Shown one piece after another: positions 57,297 through 64,000 of a DNA stretch of 64,000 nt. Origin of the DNA: AP-15 sp963788085 (GTDB taxonomy: Bacteria > Pseudomonadota > Alphaproteobacteria > ATCC43930 > CGMCC-115725); assembly GCA_963788085.1 (NCBI GenBank), contig CAWBFS010000041.1, positions 5,212 to 69,211 of the forward strand, read 5' to 3'. The notes under the pieces are model-generated. The model worked only from the letters and a program-made list of their open reading frames with translations, was not told where the DNA came from and did no database searches. The position numbers and the translations under genes were made by a program. Each line of letters opens with the position of its first letter. The first letter of the stretch is position 1.

Positions 57297-58178
57297 ATGT
57301 CCGACTTCTTTCCCGGCTTCGAACAGCGGCAAATCGAGACCAGCGGCGCGAAGATCAGCCTGGTGACCGGCGGCAGCGGGCCGCCGCTGTTACTGCTCCA
57401 CGGCTATCCGCAGACGCATGTGATGTGGCGCAAGGTGGCGCTGCGCTTGGCGCAGGATTTCACCGTCGTCGTGCCCGATCTGCGCGGCTATGGCGACAGC
57501 TCGAAGCCGCCAGCCGGCGAGAGTTTCATCAACTATTCGAAACGCGCACTGGCGCTGGACCAGGTCGAGGTGATGGCGGCGCTCGGCCATGGCCGCTTCG
57601 CGGTCGCCGGTCACGATCGCGGCGGGCGGGTGACGCACCGGTTATTGCGCGACCACCCCGACAAGGTCACGCGCGGCGCGACGCTTGACATCGTGCCGAC
57701 GCTCTACCGTTTCGAGACGATCGACCAGAAGGCGGCGACCGGCAGCTGGCACTGGTTCTTTTTGATCCAGGGCCGCGGGCTGCCGGAGCACATGATCGGC
57801 TGCGACCCCGAATTCTTCCTGCGCCATATGTTCGGCACCTTGCTGCACAACGAAGACGCGATCGAGCCGGCGGCGTGGAACGAGTACCTGCGCTGCTTCC
57901 GGAACCCGGAGACGATCCGCGCGACCTGCGACGAATACCGCGCCGGCGCGTCGATCGACCTCGTACAAGACCGTGCGGACCTCGCGCAGAAGGTCAGGGT
58001 GCCGATGCTGGTGTTGTGGGGGATGCGTAGCGGGCAGGGAAGCGGCTATGACGTCCTCAAGGTGTGGCGCGACCATGCCGACGACGTGCGCGGCCTCGGC
58101 ATCGACAGCGGCCACTTCATCCCAGAGGAGCAGCCGGACCGGGTCTATGCGGCGCTGAAGGAGTTCTTCAGCGTCTAA
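57297..58178 (+). CDS. Haloacetate (fluoroacetate-type) dehalogenase
   Basis: A 293-residue alpha/beta hydrolase with the fluoroacetate-dehalogenase residue set. The nucleophile is Asp107 in AGHDRGGRVTHRL with Arg108 and Arg111; Asp131 and His273 (IDSGHFIP) complete the triad. The halide pocket has His152-Trp153 in GSWHWFFLIQ and Tyr214 in CDEYRAG. These positions are each offset by a constant few residues from the characterised enzyme family. It hydrolyses alpha-haloacids such as fluoroacetate or chloroacetate to glycolate and halide. ATG 57297 follows AATGGAGGC. Confidence 0.82.
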   Translation: MSDFFPGFEQRQIETSGAKISLVTGGSGPPLLLLHGYPQTHVMWRKVALRLAQDFTVVVPDLRGYGDSSKPPAGESFINYSKRALALDQVEVMAALGHGRFAVAGHDRGGRVTHRLLRDHPDKVTRGATLDIVPTLYRFETIDQKAATGSWHWFFLIQGRGLPEHMIGCDPEFFLRHMFGTLLHNEDAIEPAAWNEYLRCFRNPETIRATCDEYRAGASIDLVQDRADLAQKVRVPMLVLWGMRSGQGSGYDVLKVWRDHADDVRGLGIDSGHFIPEEQPDRVYAALKEFFSV

Positions 58179-58584
58179 CACAGCTTCGCCTTCACGAGCG
58201 CGGCCGTGCGCGAAGCCGCAAACGTGCTCGATCCCGATGCCCTGACCCTCCGCCCGTAACGCGTGAGGCAGCGGATCGGTAGATCTGAGCAACCGGCGAG
58301 TAAGAAACTCGGCAAGGGCCATTTCGTATCGCCTTTGATCCGGCCCAGGTGGCAAAGACCTGCCGCAGCGGCTCCAGGATCAGCCCGGCCGTCTTCCCGC
58401 CACCGGCCGCGCCGCATGCGCCAACTGGAATTTCAGCCGGCGATCTCGGCTTGGGCGGTCCTCCATCGAGCGCCATCGCGGCAATGATGCGCTTCAGCTC
58501 AGCCAGGTCGTCGGGCAGATGGTGCTGCGGCGGAGGAGCTGAAATCGGCGACTTGCGAACGACGCATAAAATCAGTCGTCCAGC
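58179..58584. other. Region without a recognisable gene
   Basis: About 400 bases between the dehalogenase and an alcohol dehydrogenase. A minus-strand frame reads LAELKRIIAAMALDGGPPKP and later PVGACGAAGGGKTAGLILEP, then drifts into poor sequence. It may be a gene relic, but I recognise no family. Confidence 0.35.
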
Positions 58585-59700
58585 TTAATTCTCTCTGATT
58601 TTCACAACGACCTTGATCGCGCCGTCAATACGTTCGCGGGCGTATTTGATGGCGGTCGGCACTTCGGCCAGCGAGAAGGTGTGCGTATGAATCATCTTGG
58701 CGTCGAAGCGCTTCTGCGCCATCAGCGCCGCCGCGCGGTGGGTCGCGCTTTTGCCCTCGCCGCGGATACCGAACACGTAAATGTTGTTGCGCACCAGATA
58801 AGCGAGATCGACAACCACGGGGTCGGCCGGAAACGCGGCGAGGCAAATCCGCCCGCCGCGATTGACCATCCTTGCGGCCTCGTTGAGGGCGTTGGGCGCA
58901 CCGGAGCATTCGAGCACGTATTGCACCCCCTTACCATGGGTAATGCGCTGGACGGCCTCTACGGGATCCTCGCTGGTCACATTGACGACCTCATCCGCTC
59001 CGAGGCGTCTGCCCATCTCGAGCCGGCGCTGACGGGTTCCGGTCAAGATCACCGGTTGGGCGCCGAGTGCCTTAGCGACGCCAACACCCATCAAGCCGAT
59101 CGGGCCTGGACCGGTAACGACGACCCCTTCGCCGGCAATGATGCCGCCCATTACGTCAAGCCCATACATCGCGGTGCCCGAGGTGACGATCAATGTCGCC
59201 TCCTCATCGGTCATCTCGTCCGGTACGTGCACCATCGTATTGATGTTGTTGACGGCGTATTCCGCAAATCCGCCGTCGGTGCTGAAGCCGTTGGCGCGAT
59301 GCCCTTTGTCTCGCCAGCCATAGTTCAGGCATGAGGTGTACATGCCTTCGCGACAGCGCTGGCAGCGGCCGCATCCGGCATGGACCTCGACGGCTATTCG
59401 GTCGCCGATTTGGAACTCGTCTACCGTGGAGCCGAGGCGCACGATGGTACCCATGTATTCGTGGCCCGGCGTAAAGCCACGGTTGAAAGGGAGCTGGCCG
59501 TCGACCAATGCCGGCAACCCGTGCTTGATGATCTCGATATCGGTGGCGCAAACCGCGATTGCGTCGACCCTCACCAGCACCTCGGCGTGGCCCGGCTCCG
59601 GCACCGGCTTTTCTACAAGTGCCAGCTCCTCCGGGTTGCCGAGCACCCAAGCCTTCATCGTCTCTGGAATTAGAAACTCGTTGGTGCCATCCTTGTTCAT
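58585..59700 (-). CDS. Zinc-dependent alcohol dehydrogenase
   Basis: A 371-residue medium-chain dehydrogenase. The catalytic zinc site is suggested by IAVCATDIEI and TPGHEYMGTIVRLG; the structural zinc cysteines are in VHAGCGRCQRCREGMYTSCL. The nucleotide-binding glycine-rich loop is VVVTGPGPIGLMGVGVAKAL. ATG 59700 begins MNKDGTNEFLIPET and has the family start position. It resembles threonine/sorbitol-type zinc dehydrogenases; the substrate is unknown. Confidence 0.92.
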   Translation of the reverse strand: MNKDGTNEFLIPETMKAWVLGNPEELALVEKPVPEPGHAEVLVRVDAIAVCATDIEIIKHGLPALVDGQLPFNRGFTPGHEYMGTIVRLGSTVDEFQIGDRIAVEVHAGCGRCQRCREGMYTSCLNYGWRDKGHRANGFSTDGGFAEYAVNNINTMVHVPDEMTDEEATLIVTSGTAMYGLDVMGGIIAGEGVVVTGPGPIGLMGVGVAKALGAQPVILTGTRQRRLEMGRRLGADEVVNVTSEDPVEAVQRITHGKGVQYVLECSGAPNALNEAARMVNRGGRICLAAFPADPVVVDLAYLVRNNIYVFGIRGEGKSATHRAAALMAQKRFDAKMIHTHTFSLAEVPTAIKYARERIDGAIKVVVKIREN

Positions 59701-60549
59701 CGATAACTCCAGTTGGCCGGGTCTCCGGCGGTTTCCAGCGTGGGTCCGCTCGCGCCAATGATCAGGCCAGACATCGGCCAAGTCTTGGCCGATGGAGCTT
59801 GTAGCGAAGCCGCCACGGCACAACCAGCAATGACATCAATCGCGTATTGGGCCTCGGTTCAGGAAGCCAGCGCTGCGCTGGTTGGACTGTTTGCCGCAAT
59901 TATCGCAGCGAAACCGGCGATAGCCTCGCGCTGTGCGCTCAGACCGATGCCTGACGGCGTTGATCGACATGCCGGACAGGCATCCCGCTTCATCCCCCCT
60001 AAAACGAGCAGCAGCGCACCCATGATGACTTAGCGCCGTTAAGCGCCTTTTCGACCGCAATATCCGCGCAGGTCGGTGCCGCATCGGCCCTGAAATCTGG
60101 GGCGTTGCCGGCTGAGCGATAGCCGAGCGCGCTATAGCCGCCGCGGTAATCGCTGTTCCGCTCAGCAGAAATTTGCGCCGAGGCGTTCGTAGCCTGTCCA
60201 TGCCGTTCTGCAGCTGTAACTTTTTCCTCATATCCGCACCGTTAGCCTTAACCGCACATGGCACTCCTCGCCGGGTTCCGAGTGGCAAAACCCTCGCGAT
60301 CGCAAGACAAGCAGTGGCAAGCTTGCGGATGGATTGCTTTGTAGCTGTGCTCCGCGTGTCTTGCTTTCGCCGTTCCTGCTTTTTTGCAAGGCGCAGCAGA
60401 TAAAATATCCAGAAAAATCGTTGCCGGACAACCGTAGCTGAGCCGAGTTGGCGAAACGCTAGCGGAACTGCCCCTTACCGGGGATCAGCTCGTCTGTTTA
60501 GGCCGCGACCAGGTCCGCCTGGAGCGGACCTGCATCAGCGAACGCACCG
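59701..60549. other. Gene-poor mosaic stretch
   Basis: Holds two relics (listed as one pseudogene at 59836-60231) and otherwise only open frames without recognisable protein character. Composition varies along the stretch. It lies within the tRNA-Val-proximal mosaic. Confidence 0.4.
59836..60231 (-). pseudogene. Fused relics: Tat-type signal sequence and transposase zinc-ribbon fragment
   Basis: One continuous frame joins two unrelated pieces. The start (ATG 60231) has a twin-arginine-like signal, RRKFLLSGTAITAAAIARSA, typical of exported oxidoreductases, but no mature domain follows. The end has YRRFRCDNCGKQSNQRSAGF and LNR, resembling the N-terminal zinc ribbon of a DDE transposase, then stops. 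It appears to be a junction of two deleted genes and not a functional product. Confidence 0.5.
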
Positions 60550-61077
60550 CTGCACGAGTTAGTCCCTACCGCCGGCGTGGTTGCGGCCCTCTGTGATCCT
60601 CACAGCTCCTGGGCGGCGGCGATCTTGGCGGAGGTGGCGGGCGCAGCCAAATCCCTTGGGCTCGAACTGGTTACAGTCAATGCGAGCGATCCGACGCAGT
60701 TCGACGCCGCTTTCGCGCAAGCAGAGCATGCGGGGGCGGGCGCGATGCTGGTCACCGCGGCTGAGCTCTTCACAGTGAGCCGCGCCAATCGCGACCGCCT
60801 AGTGGAATTGGCAGGCAAACATCGCTTGCCCGCGATGTTTTCATTGAGCGAGACGGCCGAAACCGGCGGACTTATCAGCTACAGCGCCGATCCGGTCGAC
60901 GGTTACCGCCAGGTGGGCATCTATGTCGGCCGCATCCTCAAGGGGGAAAATCCCGGTGACCTGCCGATCATGCGGCCGACCAAATTCACACTCGCCATCA
61001 ACCTCAAGACCGCGAAGGCGCTGGGCATCACCGTGCGCCCTACGCTCCTCGCCATGGCCGACGAGGTGATCGAGTAA
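60550..61077 (+). pseudogene. C-terminal half of an ABC_sub_bind-type substrate-binding protein
   Basis: The frame begins with LHELVPTAGVVAALCDPHSS and continues FDAAFAQAEHAGAGAMLVTA, AGKHRLPAMFSLSETAETGG, YRQVGIYVGRILKGENPGDL and INLKTAKALGITVRPTLLAM, ending ADEVIE. This is the exact C-terminal half of the ABC_sub_bind family, lacking the first ~170 residues. It is in opposite orientation to the N-terminal half at 56.4-56.9 kb. Overlapping ELVP sequence differs between the two, so they may come from different copies. Confidence 0.82.
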
Positions 61078-61428
61078 CGCGCCCCGGAATGTCGCTTCAT
61101 GGCACTGACCGGAGGCGCGGGCTGTTGGTAAGCAGTTCAGCTGTTGAAGGTAGACCGGCTATACTCAGTTGTTGATGGCACCGTCGATTTTGACCCAAAT
61201 CCGACTCTCACCAAAAGCGAAGTCGAGGGGGTCGAGTTGGGTGGAGCGCCGATAAGCGTCTGTGTTTGCTCGATGACGGCTTCGCGCCGGCCGACCATTC
61301 ACATGACAGCGACCGGCCGACGCAAGTCGACGCATTTTGAGACTTTCATGCCCGCCAGCGGCTGGCCGTGTCGCCCAGGAAGCAATCATTCGCGTTAGAG
61401 TTTGGTCATGCTGGCGGATCGGCTCACG
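61078..61428. other. Region without a recognisable gene
   Basis: About 350 bases. Frames of 60-84 codons are open on both strands but none has family character. It includes repeated GACCGGC-type phrases only. Confidence 0.35.
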
Positions 61429-61571
61429 TCAGTTCGTCTGCAGCGCCTTTGCTTCTTTGAGATCGGGCGTATCGAACCCCTCGGTGAACCAGCCGTAAAC
61501 CGGCGCGAGCAGATCGTGCGCCTCGGCTCGACGGTTCTGTTCGCTCCACAGCCGGGCGAGGCTAGTCGCGG
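61429..61571 (-). pseudogene. C-terminal tail of a TPR adenylate/guanylate cyclase-type protein
   Basis: The minus strand reads ATSLARLWSEQNRRAEAHDL, LAPVYGWFTEGFDTPDLKEA and KALQTN before a stop at 61429. This is the conserved terminal TPR segment of large class III cyclase/TPR proteins common in alphaproteobacteria. No cyclase catalytic domain exists upstream, so only the last ~47 residues survive. Confidence 0.7.
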
Positions 61572-62142
61572 GATGAATAGACCGACTTTCATGACGGTTT
61601 TTCCTCCGCTTCGTGGTGCGTAGGTTACTCTAGTGAACTAATGAATAAATCTGACGCTTATTACCCCATATCGATATCCGGCGGCGAAACCGGATGTTCA
61701 GGCTCGCACGCGCGCCTGGTTGCCGAAGGATTTGGCCGCGACGGTACCATTGAGACACTCTTGAACCCGGTTCGGGTATTGCGTGGAGGAAATGCTGTGC
61801 TGCGGGGAGTTCGTGTATATGGTTAACGGCTGGCTCACACGAGACAGCTTAGTTGGGGCTTGGGGCGGATTGCGCCTCGGTGGGGATCCCCCCAAGCCCC
61901 TCGGATGAAAGGTGGCCCTGTGCTCCATTTCGAGCAGACGCGCCGCGGCGTCTGGGCAGGGCCGCCACCCCCCGAACTGGTCAGTACCGTAAGGCTAGAG
62001 GCCGATATTCTGATCGGTCAACGGGGAAGTTACCGGTGAAAGCACAATGCACCGCCCTGTTGCATGTGAGCGTCAGTCCGTCATGTTAGATTTAGCCCCG
62101 AGAATCGTAGACAAAAAGAGTTCGACAATCGCGAGGCTAGGG
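61572..62142. other. Region without a recognisable gene
   Basis: About 570 bases. A 61-codon plus-strand frame at 61641-61826 is open but unrecognised. A G+C-rich segment near 61850-62040 has the phrase TAAGGCTAGAGGCCGATATT, which reads like part of a mobile-element end, but no transposase is present. Confidence 0.35.
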
Positions 62143-63781
62143 TCAAGCGGCCAGCAGATCGACGATCTGTTGGATGGCTTTGTCGGCGCGGTGATAGGCG
62201 GCTTCGAGCCTGCTGGCGGGCTGGTGATGGGGGTTGGGGCGGTGATGGAAGCGGCTGTTGGCGAGCGGGCCGCAGAGCCGTTTGTGGAAGAGGAGAAAGA
62301 GCAGCGCAACCTGAACCCCCTTGGGGGTGAGACGGTAGGCGTAGCGGGAGCCGTCACGCTCGACCAGCGCGTGGCCCTTGAGCTTGCGCAGGTCGTAGCG
62401 GAGTTGGTTGAGGCTGTAAGCGCTGTCGGAGAGGTGGAAGGCGGTGAGAACGGCGTGGTGGATCTGCTTGGCCGTCCAGCCGCCGACGTGGCTGCCGCCA
62501 TGGAGCAGCACTTCGAGCAGGCGGATGACGCGCCGGTCGTGGATCTTGATGCCGGGATAGCGGACCGCGCCAATAGTGATCGGCAGGGCGAGGCGCTGAA
62601 GCAGCGGGAAGTCGACATGGACGTTGAGCCACTGCGCCTGGAAACCGGCGAAGCGGGCGGTGATGGTTTGGAACCGCTCGCGGACGGCATGGAGATGGTC
62701 CAGTCCCTTCTTGAGACGGAAGTCGGCGGGGTTGTTGGAGACCAGTTCGTTGCGCAGAAAGGTGGCGAACTTTTCGTACTGTTTGAGGAAGGCGTTCTTG
62801 AAGTAGGCGCGGAAGACGTGATGGCCGTGCTCGATGCGATCGATGACGGTGGCGAGCTTGCCGCGCATCCGGCGGTTCAGGCGGGTGCCGAAGATCTCGG
62901 CGATCTTGTCGCCGGTCAGCCGCCACAGGCCGAGTTCGCAGCTGCGCTCGAACAGCTTATGGATGGGAAAGTTGCGCTTGAAGATGAAGTTGCGACAGTA
63001 CTCGATCTGGGCGATCGCATAAAAGCGTGAGAGATTGAGCTGCTTGCGTTCCTTGGTGGAGAACTTCGGGCCCAGGATCACGGTCCAGTAGTCGAGCCGT
63101 GTACGGATGATTTGCGGGCTGAGTTTGTCGGCGGCGGCTTGCAGCGCGGCAGAGCCTGCCCCGGCGAAAGCCGGGGTCGTCGACGGCGAGGAAGGCGTTG
63201 TCGGTCTTGCGGAAGCCGATCTGCGCGCGCTTCAGCTCCTGCTCGATGAAGCTGTGCCCGTTGAGGTAGTAGGTGGTCTGGAACGGAAAGAACGAGGCGA
63301 CCCGCATCACCATCGGGCCCAGGGTTTCGTCGCGGAGGTAGAAGTAGTAGTGCGTGAAGCGGCTGCGTTGGCGGGCGAGGATGCGGTAATTTGGATCCTT
63401 GGTGGCGTATTTGGGGACGCTGATGCGAAAGCTCGGCCCCTGCTCCATGCTCTTGAAGATGAAGTAGACGCCGTAGGCGTCGTCCCTGGCCATGCGGCGT
63501 TGCCAGGGCGGGACATGGTCTTCCTTGCGCACGCCTTTCTCGGCCCATTCGATCGGCAGCCGATGATTGCGGGCGAAGGCTTCCACCCAGTTCTGGTAGT
63601 CGGCGGTGCGCTGGCTCAGGATCTCCTTGCCGACGACCGGTACGCCGACCACCTGACGGAAAAAATGCACGACCTGCTCGGGCCGCGAGAGCCCGCTGAG
63701 GTAACCGTAAATGACAATGCGGTCGAAGCAGTGGTAGACGAAGGCCACCAGATCGCCGAACAGCTGGGTGAACAATTCCAT
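62143..63781 (-). CDS. Large unrecognised protein with winged-helix-like tail, interrupted
   Basis: About 535 residues in two frames. The first part starts MELFTQLFGDLVAFVYHCFD and has RPEQVVHFFRQVVGVPVVGK, KSMEQGPSFRISVPKYATKD and YLRDETLGPMVMRVASFFPF; it ends at DNAFLAVDD near 63190. A ~25-base palindromic insertion changes frame, and the protein continues LSPQIIRTRLDYWTVILGPK, LTGDKIAEIFGTRLNRRMRG, AYFKNAFLKQYEKFATFLRN and a winged-helix-like end (LRYDLRKLKGHALVERDGSR, YAYRLTPKGVQVALLFLLF). I recognise no named family and no DDE motif. Such proteins occur in mosaic regions and may be mobile-element encoded. Confidence 0.6.
63159..63176. repeat. REP palindrome inside a coding sequence
   Basis: The 18-base perfect palindrome CCCCGGCGAAAGCCGGGG with a GAAA loop is the same type as the REP at 23871-23975. 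It lies exactly where the protein of the flanking gene changes frame, so it appears inserted into an intact gene rather than between genes. Confidence 0.75.
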
Positions 63782-63845
63782 GGCAATCCCCTCCAGGCCC
63801 GCTCGGGGTCGAAAACCCATCAGGCGTGGACCAGGCAAGCGGATT

Positions 63846-64000
63846 GTGGAGGGCAAGAGTTTTCGTCTGGCCGATGAGGTGCGCTATATCCAGCGCCGGG
63901 CAGCCGATCACGACGGCCGCATCGTTACCCTCGCTCAGCTGGTCCTGTTCTCCACCGAAACCGGCGATGCCTGGCTGCTCGACCCGCCGATCGGCTCGCG
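63846..64000 (+). CDS. Partial hypothetical protein at window end
   Basis: From GTG 63846 the plus strand reads LADEVRYIQRRAADHDGRIV and TLAQLVLFSTETGDAWLLDP before the window ends. The composition is clearly protein-like. It is divergent from the large gene to its left with only 64 bases between starts. The family is not recognised; it resembles short cytoplasmic proteins of unknown function. Confidence 0.6.
   Translation, partial: MEGKSFRLADEVRYIQRRAADHDGRIVTLAQLVLFSTETGDAWLLDPPIGS

Noticed and set aside
61641..62040. Group II intron or other retroelement remnant
   Set aside because: A phrase near 62000 looked familiar, but no domain V hairpin or reverse-transcriptase motif could be found.

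Overview
The window looks like a chromosomal segment of a soil-type alphaproteobacterium, probably Rhodospirillales-like. The evidence is the high G+C content, the dusB-ntrBC-ntrYX-(HAD)-hfq arrangement, a fused ispDF gene, a RibB protein with a degenerate GTP cyclohydrolase II half, and a urease cluster of alphaproteobacterial layout. No ribosomal RNA or plasmid replication gene is seen. There is one tRNA, tRNA-Val(GAC).

Layout. 0-8.6 kb: hfq, a HAD phosphatase and the two nitrogen two-component systems (ntrXY, ntrBC) behind dusB, all on the minus strand. 8.7-10.9 kb: ispDF, pgpA, pncC on the plus strand. 10.8-21.5 kb: a minus-strand urea/amide island that reads, in transcription order, gamma-glutamyltransferase, ureD, two small ORFs, formamidase/acetamidase, an AmiS/UreI channel, an FmdB-like zinc ribbon, the fluoride exporter crcB with a DUF190 protein, then ureA-B-C-E-F-G. 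21.6-32 kb: an accessory, decayed stretch with a metallo-beta-lactamase-fold hydrolase, secreted and tiny membrane proteins, a DUF4238 relic, a potassium channel, a serine resolvase, an IS1595 element, and an ISNCY-like transposase relic carrying a small palindromic insertion. 32-41.8 kb: an MlaC/HpnM-like protein, an FtsH-type protease, then an ammonium-sensing cluster (amtB, a secreted protein, a PP2C-kinase fusion, a second amtB, glnK) and a ribB gene. 41.8-55.4 kb: acyl-CoA-ligase operons, a TIGR04222/MNIO (DUF692)/small-protein trio, gltA, gltX, an amidohydrolase and a tRNA-Val. 55.4-64 kb: a mosaic of IS6, truncated genes, a haloacetate dehalogenase, an alcohol dehydrogenase, and a large unrecognised winged-helix-tailed protein.

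How it works together. The dominant theme is nitrogen. NtrBC/NtrYX sense and control it, the Amt transporters and GlnK handle ammonium, and the amide/urea/gamma-glutamyl genes generate ammonium from organic nitrogen. A plausible sigma-54 promoter precedes the first amtB.

Two points deserve most attention. First, the TIGR04222 membrane protein has a Gly/Cys-rich tail and sits beside an MNIO-family enzyme and a small coupled protein, so it is a candidate uncharacterised peptide-modification system (45.7-47.7 kb). Second, at least fifteen genes are broken by single-base length changes with good protein sequence on both sides. This suggests either assembly indels or widespread decay and must be resolved before calling pseudogenes.
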